DNA from: Diphasiastrum complanatum
Lineage: Eukaryota; Streptophyta; Lycopodiopsida; Lycopodiales; Lycopodiaceae
Assembly: GCA_029204225.1 (NCBI GenBank)
Contig: CM055097.1
Span: 34,968,804-35,032,803 of the forward strand
Direction of reading: 5' to 3'
DNA length: 64,000 bases
The number at the start of each line of letters is the position of its first letter. The stretch's first letter is position 1. A program made the position numbers and the translations under genes. The notes beneath the pieces were generated by a model. The model saw nothing but the letters and a program-made list of their open reading frames with translations, was not told the DNA's origin and searched no databases. Below, piece by piece: positions 21,820-32,265 of this stretch.

Positions 21820-22951
21820 TGTTGACATCTTCAGAGCCTATAGAATCTGTTAACTAGTTTTTCTTTGTTTCTTTCTTATTCTGCCTATCAACAGAGACTG
21901 TGGGCACTTCTTGAGATTACCTTTCTTGTTTTAAGGCCCAGATTAGGCAGAAGGGACAGATAATCATTGTAGTATTGTCCTACTTGTCATAAGACATCCG
22001 GATGGGTCACTCTTGAACTGAATGCACATGCATATCAACCAAAATGCAAGCCAATGTGTTCAACAAATGATCTATGTTACTGCTTGGTTGAACAACGATG
22101 GATTCCTACATTTACTTTGCTTCAAAATGAACTAAAATCAGATCCTACACTACTTTACTTGCATAAATTGAAAAAACAAGAAACAAAAACTAATCTACAG
22201 CATGTTAGAAGTCCAAGAATCAAGAAACCAACCAGTCTTTTGATTCTTGGACATCCCAAGAACATCAAGAACTAGAATGTTAGAGAATATGCAAGATTTA
22301 TGCCACATTTCTAGCCTATTTAGTTTACTTGAATGTTGTCTCCTACATTAATACACAAGAAAACATGAAATCTAATCCACAACTAGGAAAGCAAGAAAAC
22401 TAATCCACTCTATATCCACAACCACACACAATATGAATGGAAGGACATAATCATAGGGGCATCACTAAAGAAAACCATCATGATCAAGGAGCTTAGTGTA
22501 GCATCAAACTCATGGGAAATCTTCTTATTAAGCATGGAGTAGATACAATGCAAAAAGCTCCTCTACTCAAAGAGGGAGTCTCTTAAATAAGCAAGAGAGC
22601 TCCTTAGGTGGCATCCTAGTGGAATTTTCACATTTCACAAATTACAAGTGGAATAATGCGAGGTCACCATCAAAAGGTGGCTCACTCTACTTTCTTTAAG
22701 AGGGGTCTACTTGCATTTAATACATTTGCCTAGAAATACTAGTTCTTACATGGTCATTCCATCTTCCGGGATTCACCGTGAGGCTTACACAGTTCTTGCA
22801 TGTCTTTCCTAGCTAGTATTTCTAGGCTCTCATACTCGGCTCTCAGTCTTCATTAGTCTCGTCTTCTCAGAGACCTCCTCGGTCTAAGGTGAGAGGTGCT
22901 CTTGAGTTGCTCTGTCCGAGTATCTTGGAGATTTATCAGAATCAGCCAACA
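21820..22951 (-). mobile_element. 5' LTR of deleted Ty3 element (family F1)
   Basis: A 1132-bp LTR with TGTTG at 21820 and CAACA at 22951, a perfect 5-bp inverted end, and the PBS just inside. It is about 95 percent alike by eye to 48543-49683 along its whole length and is related to 6857-7938. A plus-orientated copy begins at 62952. The minus-strand TATA-like element is TATTTAAGAG near 22575-22585. Confidence 0.9.
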
Positions 22952-23375
22952 CTACTTGAGAGCTACATCATGTATTCTCTCTATACCCAAGAGCAAGCCA
23001 TAGTTTTTATCATCACAAGTTGGCTCTCAATGTGTTTAATGAATGGCGAATGATTCATGCATGTTTAAGTACTCTTGCCTTAGATTTTTCAAGCTAGTTT
23101 GCTTGTATCTTGTAGATGATAGATCTATGTGCAATCACACACACCTCAAGAGATCATTCACTTTGTTTGGGCTTTTCCCAGACATGTGAAAAGTACACAT
23201 GGCCAAGGTTGTTGTTGATTGGACATGTGTCCCGTCGACTTGCCTCATCACGAGGCCAACTGGTCTTGATCAACTGACTAGACCCACAATATAGTAGCAC
23301 ATTATTTTTTTTTCTAACTATAGCGATGCAGAAATCGATAATATCAGGCCAACTCTGAAGCAAGAGTTTTGATGG
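22952..23375. other. intergenic, no gene seen
   Basis: AT-rich DNA with no convincing frame between the Ty3 LTR and the copia relic. Confidence 0.4.
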
Positions 23376-24000
23376 AAGATCTTGGTCTATTTCTTTATTT
23401 ACTAGAAATAGATGTCTTTAGAAACCTGAATGCAACTTTCATTTGTGAAAAAAATCATTGTATTTTGTATTTAATATGTTTAGTATGGTTTGTTGTAGAA
23501 ACATTTCAATGCCATTGGAGTCAAATGGTCAGCTAGGTATTAGAGATAATGAAGCATCCTATAAGGACACTACTCTTTATAGAAAACTAAATGAAAGCCT
23601 CATGTGATTAGATGTATTTAGAACTAATCTAAATTTTTGTATTGGTAAACTTGATCAATTCATACAAACTTTTAGTGTTAGACATCCAAGCAAATTGGCA
23701 TGAGGTATTTTATAGTAAGTATGAACTCTGACATTGAATATGGTGAGTGTCACATTTATATGATTGTATTCTTATATTTAGACTATGCAAGTTATGAGAT
23801 GGATAGAGTATCCACTAGTAATATGCCTACATTTCAATGCATGGCTTCATTGCTCTTAATGAAGCAAGAAGCCACTTCACTATCTTCTCCGGAGGCCAAG
23901 TACAAGGTGTTTAGTACTTCATGAAAAAAAGCATTGTGGATCAGGAGACACATTCTTGAGATCCAAGTGCATGATGTGTAAGCTTGGCTAGTTTTAGCCT
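23376..24000 (+). pseudogene. Ty1/copia RT end and RNase H relic
   Basis: Plus-strand fragments in changing frames follow copia pol order. They are DLGLFLYLLEIDVFRNLNAT, TTLYRKLNESLM and NFCIGKLDQFIQTFSVRHPS, then LYLDYASYEMDRVST, ATSLSSPEAKYK and KKALWIRRHILEI (RNase H). Many stops and frameshifts show an old relic. Confidence 0.75.
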
Positions 24001-24984
24001 TGGTCTTCTCAATAAAAAGAGGATATGAGATAGGCAATATTGGGTAAGCCCATTACCACGAAGAAAGTGATGAGTCTTAGAATGGACTGTCTTTACACAT
24101 ACACTTTAGATCAGTTCTAGAAGTTGTAGTGTGTTGGATATATGGTCTTCATATAGCCACCTTTCGGTGACAACATTAATTGCAAACTTTGTTTAGCTTA
24201 GCATCAGTGCCAAAGAGCAATCTTGTGAATTTATTGTTATTTTACTATGTTGTAATTTAATATTTTTTATTTTCATACATGTAATGTACTTCTTGATTGG
24301 CTAAGAGGGCTAATTGATGATATTGAGCTTAATGTTAAAGTCCAATTCTTTAGTATGTGGAAAAGAACTTAGGGCTTGTGCACAAGAAGTCGAGAGAGAT
24401 TCTGCTTTTTGTTATAAAAAGAAATGTAGAATGTATAAAATAGAGCGAAGCAATATATTTGCTTGTTAACAAATTTGAAAATTGTGTGTGGATATATGGG
24501 TGCAAATGTAGTTCACAAGTTTTAAAACAATACTTTTTAGTTCCAAAGGGGCGGCTCAATTTTACAACAATTGAAAAAGAGACCATGAAATGCAACTCGG
24601 AAAGCCATTACTTTGCAACATAAGAGGAGAGAAAACACAGACAAATTGGCAACATCGATTATGAACATGTAAGAGCAAATTGGCAGATTAAGGGCATGTA
24701 TGCCATCAAGGGTAGATTCATTGCTGACAACCATCCCTAAACCCTAAACCTACATGAGAAATGCAATCCATCCTTCATTTTGATAACACCATTTCATGTG
24801 CACAAGGCTCTTTTAATTTAAAGTTGTTGCCTGGAAGCCCCATATAGACTTGAGGATCTATTGTGGAGCATGTGAAATTTCGAATTGGTTGCCAACATGT
24901 GTTGATCATGATGGAAATCTTGAATCCTTCTTTTGCAATTTATTTTTGAAGCCAAAGGTTTGGTTTTGAAGATCCATGAAATTT
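24001..24984. other. possible copia 3' end, no gene seen
   Basis: Noncoding DNA after the RNase H relic. A TGTTGGATATATGG at 24131 could be an LTR start, but there is no clear polypurine tract or second copy. Confidence 0.3.
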
Positions 24985-25235
24985 AGAGAAGTGGTTCTTG
25001 GATGCAATTAATGGCTTGGCTTCCGCCTCTATATAAGCAAACACATGGCCAATTTCTGTTTGCTTTTTGGATGCACTTGGCTACTCATGACTGCAATCAT
25101 GTTGTTCTTTATTTATTCAACTCCGATTCACTGCTATGTTTACATTTCTCAATTAAACTTGAAGTTAATGTAGTAGAGAGTTCTTTTTTATTTCTCAAGT
25201 TCAATGCAAGAGATAGCTAGGTTCCAGGTGAAGTG
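24985..25235 (+). repeat. dispersed repeat R with TATA motif, copy 2
   Basis: Nearly identical to the minus strand of 8085-8312, with CCTCTATATAAG. It ends where the inverted-repeat arm of the peptide-gene block begins. Confidence 0.7.
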
Positions 25236-26330
25236 ATGGTTCAAATAGGCCAATCAAATTGCACTTACCAACCAAATGTGTAAAGGGATTGGTTTCCATT
25301 GTCCACCATCAACTCAATTGCCAAGATTCAAAAAATGAGCGACAACTGAAAGGGTTGTGACAAAGGGACTTTTTACTAGTGTGAAACAACCCTTAATAGC
25401 ATTGGATTCCTCAAATTGCTACTAGATCATTGCATGTCCAACAAATTTAGATTTCAGTCACACCACTCTATCATGATTCCACTAGAAACATTGATCAAAA
25501 TTGTCAAACTATTATTCCACGTTAAGAGAATATTGTTCAACATCAATAGTAGGGAATGGAAACCACTTTTAAATCCAAAAACTAATGCTTCCATTATCTT
25601 GATGTTGATAACTCTTTTGTTTATCTTCACTTATGTGCTGGCCAATATGTTAAAAATCAGGCTGGTCTTCATTATGATGTTTATGTGGAAAAACATCATC
25701 TCATTATTCTTCACATTCATATTGGTCATCGCATCCCTGTAGCTTTTATGATAAGAATCAATTTTTTAATGGTTGAGTAGAGACTTATGGGTGATGGGCT
25801 CACTAACCAAAGAGTTAGAGTCGCTATATGATAAATTTTATAGGAGAAATTGGAGATATCTACTTTTGGATTGTTATTAGCTCAACTTTTCTCACTGAAC
25901 CTTGCTTACTACCAATGGGGAAGCTTATTTTGAGCCACCACAATAACTGACTTATTATCATGGTGTGATATATTTTCATTGAATCTCGACATTGGTGCAA
26001 TATGCAAATTCATGTATGGATTTCATTCTTCATGGGTTATTTCCATGAAATCCTTCTCCATCACCCTAGTGAGTGACACATACACATATCACCATTGAAC
26101 CCCTCAATAAAGACTAATGGTAAATCAAGATAAAGCATGCAATGCAGTACTAAGATAGGAAGCATTCGATTTTGAGAGGTTGTTAGCTTTTAAAAACTAT
26201 CCCACTAAGACATGTATTTTGATGTTTCATATTGAACGCCTTTTTGAATTTTAATATGTGTTATTCAAGATGCTTACAAGACTAAGGTGGGCCCCCCACT
26301 CCCCTTCCACACACAAATGGAGCCATTGGA
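25235..26330 (+). repeat. arm of peptide-gene inverted repeat (block I, left)
   Basis: The reverse complement of this arm recurs at 28660-30345, and related arms lie at 43680-45440, 58052-58614 and 61650-62464. Recognisable landmarks include GGCCAATCAAATTGCACTTA and GATGGGCTCACTAACCAAAG, which is the edge of a copia-LTR-like segment. Others are GACTTATTATCATGGTGTG and, next to the promoter, a C-rich run followed by CCACACACAAATG. An ORF at 25416-25742 reads as a hydrophobic protein but is not conserved. Confidence 0.75.
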
Positions 26331-26341
26331 ATACTATAAAT
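26331..26341 (+). promoter_or_regulatory. TATA box of peptide gene A1
   Basis: ATACTATAAAT lies 112 bases upstream of the ATG. The block CATTGGAATACTATAAATAC is conserved at the other peptide-gene promoters. Confidence 0.7.
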
Positions 26342-26452
26342 ACTAAATTTTGCCATTCAACCATTGTCAAAATTGTATTGGCAAAGCATACTAATCTTTT
26401 GAGCACAGTTGATATCACTTTATTTCTTTTATACAAGGAGATAAGTTATAAT

Positions 26453-27184
26453 ATGGCGATTCACTACCACACATCATTAATGCTTATATTGATGATGCTT
26501 CTTCTTCTTCTCATGCTATTTATACTATTTGTTCATGCTTATGGCCACAAACTTATCGGCAATACCTCATGTATGCCAAAATAGAGTGTTTTCCATGGAA
26601 AAAGTGCTCAGTGGATGTCAAATCTCTTTTGTCCCTTTCAGAGACAGGTAGTCAGCCCTTTCAGGGAGCAGATAGTCTCACTTGGCTTGCAAATTCCCAC
26701 TAAGCGACTAGATCAAGGGTTGGTGTAAAATTTTAACAGATCATCAAAACAAATTTCCCTCGTTGCCATTATCCTCAGAATACCTCTTGTAGCCTACGGT
26801 GTAATGCCACCAACCATGATGCTATCAATTGTGTTTTTTATCATCACATAGTAATAATGCATGATAATACCAATAATTGATGGATCAACAAAGTCTATGG
26901 AATATATGATATAATAGGCTTATGTTGTAACACAACCAATAACCTATACCCTTTCCCATTATCCTAGACACGAATACTCCGATGGTTAGTAGCCCATGAA
27001 GGCATTAAATCCAATATATAGCCTATGCTCTATAATTAACCATGAAAAAAATAAGGTTTTACTTATTTATTTGCTTGCAATCATACCCACTTAATAGTTG
27101 AATGCTCACAAAGGTATGTGTATTCCAATTTGTAGAAAATGTGATGATGTTAGTCATGCAAGGATTTCTCACTACAACTCATAG
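26453..27184 (+). CDS. predicted secreted Cys-rich peptide, type A (A1)
   Basis: Proposed two-exon gene: exon 1 is 26453-26570, the intron 26571-27113 (GTATGC donor, AAAG acceptor) and exon 2 is 27114-27184. Exon 1 encodes a signal peptide (MAIHYHTSLMLILMMLLLLL, then LFVHAYG) plus HKLIGNTS. The split Cys codon joins CMCIPICRKCDD and a short tail, giving four Cys in about 62 residues. Exon 1 is clearly homologous to the type-B genes. The second exon is inferred from a phase-1 acceptor and the CX5C-like similarity to type B. The intron contains a stretch resembling the copia leader at 32010-32260. Without splicing, translation stops four codons after exon 1. The type-B gene at 28027-28538 converges on it. 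The exon 2 assignment is tentative. Confidence 0.4.
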
Positions 27185-28026
27185 TTATTGAGGTTTAGAC
27201 TAGACCAAATTGCACCAATCAATTTAGAAACAATCATCATAGATGTTATAATGCAATGTCATTAATTTTGGATGGAATGAATTTAAGCAATTGTGCAATA
27301 TGTTCAGTCTTAATGCACCCAAAAGTGGTATTCTATTGGGAAAAATAGCTCTTACATTAGTATAACCAAGTATGTCATTAGATTGTTTTTGTTAAAGAGA
27401 ATTCAGAACAAAAATTTGTGCTATGTTTCATGCCTTCAACCTATAGTAAATTCTTATATAGAAAAGAGTGTACGTCATTTTCATTCAAAAATACAAACGA
27501 TAATCATGGGATGTCCACTATCAAGGGAGAAGGAGAAGCAAGAATGATTAGATATTTCTTGGTTTTGTTGGATATCTATTTCATTGATGTGAAAATATGG
27601 AAGAGTTTTATGGATGAGTTTGGCTTCCATAGTAAATATAATATTCATACAATCAATTTGCAACCCCGTATCTCAACAGTTTAATCAAATATCAGTATAC
27701 TCCAACCATCCTCTAATATGGTAATGCGAGAAAAGTAAAACCTTCGTCATGCAAATGTAGAAAAGAAGAACAAATTTCCAAGACAAAAAAGTAAGTAGCA
27801 AAAGGAATGCAACAAAGATTTATTAATTTAATATCTGATTGATCATTTAATAAAAATATACAACCATATTGCTAATCTACTCAAACTACTCTAACACTGA
27901 TGAATTCCAAAGAGTACATCAGTGGTGAGAAACTATTCATGCCACAAAGATGCTATGCAGAATAGCATGTCACATATTGTTGTAGGACTGAACTCGATAC
28001 TATCTTCTTGTGATGGAATCATCCCT
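27185..28026. other. shared 3' region between convergent peptide genes
   Basis: Contains the type-A 3' sequence (to about 27390) joined to the reverse complement of the type-B 3' region. It is homologous to 60040-61001 and 42340-43370. Small frames such as 27418-27684 are present in some copies only. I see no separate gene. Confidence 0.5.
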
Positions 28027-28362
28027 TCACTTGCAAATCGAGGGATGTTGAATAATACATGGGCAAAACTCAGAATTAGTACCTGCAACATAGAGTAAAG
28101 TATGATATAAGCTAGAAATTTAGTAGTTCGATTTAGCACTTCAAATTCCAATTACTAACAACTTCAAGCTTTACCATTAAAACAACCGCTAAATAAAGAA
28201 ATAATGCAAGACATAAGCAAAAATGATGGGCTATTCTATGAAATAAAATGAAATCATTGTTTGTAGCTTAATTTTTTAGTCAATATGAGCTCATAGTCTT
28301 TTACTACCTTCCCAAGGTTTGATAACTATTTATGGATATGCCAGAAGACTAACTACCTAAAC

Positions 28363-28426
<64 letters not shown>

Positions 28427-28538
28427 TACATGAGGCATTGCCAATCAATTTGCGACCATAAGCATGAACAAATAGCATGAGAAAAAGAAGAAGCATCATC
28501 AACATAGGCATTAACGATGAGTGATGGTGAATCGCCAT
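28027..28538 (-). CDS. predicted secreted Cys-rich peptide, type B (B1)
   Basis: Two-exon gene of 54 codons: exon 1 28538-28430, intron 28429-28083 (347 nt), exon 2 28082-28027. Residues 1-28 form a signal peptide (MAIHHHSS, then a hydrophobic core LMPMLMMLLLFLMLFV, then HAYG). The predicted mature part begins around RKLIGNAS and ends CTNSEFCPCIIQHPSICK, with Cys at 37, 43, 45 and 53 (C-X5-C-X-C-X7-C). The Cys37 codon is split by the phase-1 intron, which starts GTAC and reaches a 60-base GA/CT tract within four bases; the acceptor is TTGCAG. A TATA box lies about 110 nt upstream. Exon 2 differs from the other two type-B copies only at third codon positions. I recognise no named peptide family; a secreted signal or defence peptide is an inference. 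Confidence 0.7.
28365..28424. repeat. GA microsatellite in B1 intron
   Basis: Thirty AG/GA dinucleotides ending five bases from the splice donor of the type-B gene. It reads as CT on the coding strand. Confidence 0.95.
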
Positions 28539-28647
28539 ATTATAAATTATCTCCTCGTGCTAAAGAAAGAAAGTGCTAGTAACTGTGCTCAAAAGATTAG
28601 TATCCTTTGCCAATACAATTCACACAATGATTGAATGGCAAAATTTA

Positions 28648-28658
28648 GTATTTATAGT
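28648..28658 (-). promoter_or_regulatory. TATA box of peptide gene B1
   Basis: The minus strand reads ACTATAAATAC, 110 bases upstream of the ATG at 28538. It is identical to the A1 promoter core. Confidence 0.7.
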
Positions 28659-28659
28659 A

Positions 28660-30345
28660 TTCCAATGGCTTATAATCTCTAAGGGCATTTGTGTGTGGAA
28701 GTGCGGTGGGGGGGACCTACTTTAGTGTGTAAGCATCTTGGATAAGACATATTAAAAGTCAAAAAGGCCTGCATGAATGTGAAATGTCAAAATACATGTC
28801 TTAGTGGGATAGTTTTTAAAAGCCAACAACCTCACAAAATTGGATGGTTCATATCTTAGTACTACATTGCATGCTTTCTCCCGATTTACCATTAGTCTTT
28901 ATTGAGGGGTTCAATGGTTATATGTGTATGTGTCACTCACTAGGGTAATGGATAAGGATTTCATGGAAATAACCCATGAAGTACAACCTCAAGTGTGAAA
29001 TATCAATCCTATAACTAAGCTAAAGGAGTGGCACAATATTTTAGTATCTATTATTGTTGTGCCTTCAATGATGAAAAGAATGAAATCCATATATGAATTT
29101 ACATATCGCACCAATGTCAAGAATCATTGAAATGTATCACACCATGACAATAAGTCAGTTATTGTGCAGCAACCACGTAATGCTAAGGGTCGGTGGTGGC
29201 GCCATCTCTCAAAGATGGTGTCATATCTCACCAATCCTTGATCTCTAAAAACCCACCACCATCAATGTAGTGGTGGCTGAAAATATGCTCCCCCATCAGT
29301 AGTAAGCAATCAGTAAGCAAAGTTCAGCTAAGAACAATCTAGAAGTAGATATCTTGTTGCCCATAAAAATCTAGTTGATAACTCCAAGGAGACTACATTA
29401 GTTCATAATATCAAAAGCCATTTATGGCACCTCATATTTTAGTTAGCAATTCAAATGATATTACATTCGGGTAAATATCTCAATCATTATTTTCTATTGA
29501 CGTGTCTACATTGTTGGGGATGTACCAAGATGAGTTTGATGTGTAGGTATGCTTACAACTTAGGATGATATGGCTTCATATAAGGATAGATGTGTAGCTT
29601 ACATAGGTTTTTGTAAATATGAGTGATGTGGCATAAAGTCACAATTGTGCTATACTCATTCCGAGTTGTGTGTGCTTCTAAAATAAAAAAAACTATCTAC
29701 TATACTCGATTTGGCCAATCAATCCAATTGCTCCTATAAATTTTATCCTATATCTACTCTAACTCTTTGGTCATTGAGCCCATCACCCATAGGTCTCCAC
29801 TCAGCCATTAAAACATGGATTCTTATCATAAAAGCTACTAGTAATGCAATGACCCATTTGAATGGAAATATAATAAGGTGAATTTTTTTCACATAAACAT
29901 CATAATGAAGACCAACCTGATTTTTAACATATTGGCCAGCACATAGGCAATGATAAACAAAAGAGTTATCAACATCAAGATAATGGAAGCATTAGTTTCT
30001 GGATTAAAGGTGGTTTCCATTCCCTACTATTGATGTTGAACAAAATTCCCTTAACATGGAATAATAGTTTGACAATTTTGATCAATGTCTCTAGTGGAAT
30101 CATGATAGAGTGGTGTGGGACATGCAATGATCTGGTAGCAATTTGAGAAATCCAATGCTAATAAGGGTTGTTTCACACTATTGACAACCCCTAGCCCTTT
30201 CACTTGCTGCTTATTTTTCGAATCTTGGCAATTGAGTTGACGGCGGACACTGGACATCAATCCCTTTTCACATTTGATTGGTAAGTGCAATTTGATTGGC
30301 CCATTTGAATCTTGACATACCATTGGTCCATTTTAAAAGGTCTTG
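28660..30345 (-). repeat. arm of peptide-gene inverted repeat (block I, right)
   Basis: Reverse-complement counterpart of 25235-26330, but longer. It includes a copia-LTR-like segment at 29512-29790 beginning TGTTGGGGATGTACC, the same as the LTR at 62465. That segment is preceded by GTCTACAT in every block. The rest has no gene. Confidence 0.75.
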
Positions 30346-30510
30346 TGTCTTGAAATGTAAGTAAAAGGCACAATAATTGACTTATTGTCATGGTGTGATA
30401 TATTTTCATTGAATCTCAACATTCGTGCAATATCGCAATTCATATATGGAGTTCATTCTTTTCATTATTGAAGGCACAATAATATAGATACTAAAATATT
30501 GTGCCACTCC

Positions 30511-30538
30511 ATTGGAATACTATAAATACTAAATTTTT
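30511..30538 (+). promoter_or_regulatory. orphan peptide-gene promoter
   Basis: ATTGGAATACTATAAATACT is a precise copy of the peptide-gene core promoter, placed head-to-head with B1 at 1.86 kb. It ends at about 30538, where a fragment of the non-autonomous LTR element takes the place of exon 1. Confidence 0.7.
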
Positions 30539-31140
30539 CCTCGGAAAATGGGTAAATTCTTTGCACAAAAGTTGGCCATACAAGGACTCAACAGTCCAGA
30601 CTTTACTCCTTTTCCCAATGAACAATCTAACTCTGATGAGGGTTCATTTAGATGGATTACCAATGCTCACGATTGTTGTTATGAGTCTAATTCTCTAGAT
30701 CATGGTAACATGATGTTGGATCTTTGTGATCCTAATAAGTCAAGAAGAAATCTTTATTTCCTCATGGAGGAGCATGCACATGAAGAAGGAACAAGCCTCA
30801 AGGTCAAGCATCTACATGAAATTTGGAAGGAATCAAGGTTGGAGGTGCTAGGATGGTGCAAAGCTCTCAAATTCATCAAAGATGTCAACATCAAAGAAGC
30901 ACTATCATGGATATGGTTATTTCGGATCAACATCAAGCTCATTGGCTGATCTTCACACCTTTTGAACCAGCAAAGACCAATTCAGCCCATGGAGTCAAGT
31001 TCAAGATCATCATGTTTTTTTATCAAGCTATTTCTGAGGAGGAGTGTGAAAAATACAAAAATTATGCTTGGTCAAGGCCAAATCTATGTATATAGGATGA
31101 TTACACATGTGTGGAGCCTGTTCCAGTTAAAATAGCAATG
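30539..31140 (+). pseudogene. 3' part of non-autonomous LTR element with ORF end, PPT and LTR start
   Basis: A frame at 30548-30946 begins MGKFFAQKLAIQGLNSPDFT and ends in KVKHLHEIWKESRLEVLGWC plus KDVNIKEALSWIW, the C-terminal block also found in the ORF at 36040-37416. Downstream, GAGGAGGAG (31036-31044) is the polypurine tract and TGTGAAAAATAC (31045) starts an LTR that matches 35069-35902 for about 95 bases before stopping. The ORF's upstream module is not present in the other copy. The peptide-gene promoter lies immediately upstream, so this ORF could be transcribed from it. Confidence 0.65.
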
Positions 31141-31375
31141 ATCGACTTATACAGTGCTTTCTTGTTTCGACGGCACCACGTGTGCTCAGTTCTAGAATTA
31201 TCGGGCCATCTTTCTTTTACGAGCCCTTTGAGTACTTTTAAGTAACTTTATCTTTGTACTTGCTTATCAGTTGAATATAAAATTTGAGGTGAGCTATTCT
31301 GTTGTCTTGTCTTGTTGCACTTGATGTTGTGCTGTGGTGATTGATCTGGTCGAGTGTTTAAATTGTTTTCTTAAC
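31141..31375 (+). mobile_element. truncated 5' LTR of copia element
   Basis: Sequence immediately before a tRNA-Met-like PBS, so it should be the R/U5 end of the copia 5' LTR. The outer end is lost at the junction with the preceding LTR fragment. No second copy is visible. Confidence 0.45.
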
Positions 31376-31390
31376 TTGGTATTTGAGCCC
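31376..31390 (+). other. degenerate initiator tRNA-Met primer-binding site
   Basis: TTGGTATTTGAGCCC resembles TGGTATCAGAGCC with two mismatches. It sits 876 bases ahead of gag. Confidence 0.5.
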
Positions 31391-32265
31391 TTGGTGGCAA
31401 GAATCACCAGACAAAAACAGAGAGCTGCGAATTCACGACGGTTTGTTGGCTAGGAAGCACAAAACCGAGTCTATGGAGATTCATGGAATAGCTTGAAACT
31501 GTAAGAAGATTTAGAGGCAGAGGATTGTTGGCTGAATCAGAGGGCAAGCAAAGATTGAAGCTGGAAATTCTTCTGAAGGGTTGCTTAGCGTTTGTAATTG
31601 GTTTGAATCCAATCGAACACTGTTTGAAGAGCGGGTTGGAGCATAAGTGTGGGGATCAATGCGCAGATGCAGTTGTAGCCATTGGATCTCATAGAGTTTA
31701 CATCCACAATAGAGATTGCAAGAGGGAGAGCGACTGGGAGTCGCATGATTGAGGATCACCCTTAGATGGGCTTTGAAAGAGTCCTGAAGATCTGAAGGGC
31801 AAAGGCACCCTTCTTTTCATTAAAAATTTTCAAAGTGAAAAAAAAATTGTTGGGTCCCAAGTTTTGTGAAAGGTGAAGTTTCTTTACACTGAAGAAACAG
31901 TTCAAAAACCCAAATTGCCCTTATTTTCACCTCCTTTAGCCTATTTTGGCCAAATGAAAGGCTATAGCCTCCAAACGAAGAGCACCCTTACTGTACCTGC
32001 AAGTACGATACACCAAAACAGAGTGATTGCCACGGAAAAAGTGTTCGGAGTGCACCAGAAAAGATTTCACCATTCCACTGGGCAGGTAGTTGGGAGTTGG
32101 TGACGAGAAGCATTCTGGAAAGCGACGTCAGTTTGGCTTTCAATTTGGTGAAAGAGCGGCGGGTGGCCTGGTAAGCCAAAAATTGCAGGTCATTATTTTT
32201 TATTTCTGACATCACGGTTGGCTTTGACATACACTTTATAGCCTACAGGTGGAGTTTCAAGCAGT
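31391..32265 (+). other. copia leader
   Basis: Untranslated leader between PBS and gag. Its part from 32010 to 32260 is alignable with the introns of peptide genes A1 (26577-26830) and A2 (59196-59500). Confidence 0.5.

Noticed and set aside
25416-25742. Hydrophobic 108-aa ORF, also at 44056-44388
   Set aside because: The two copies differ at many residues and in length, and the third copy (29800-30120 minus) is frameshifted. No sign of coding constraint.
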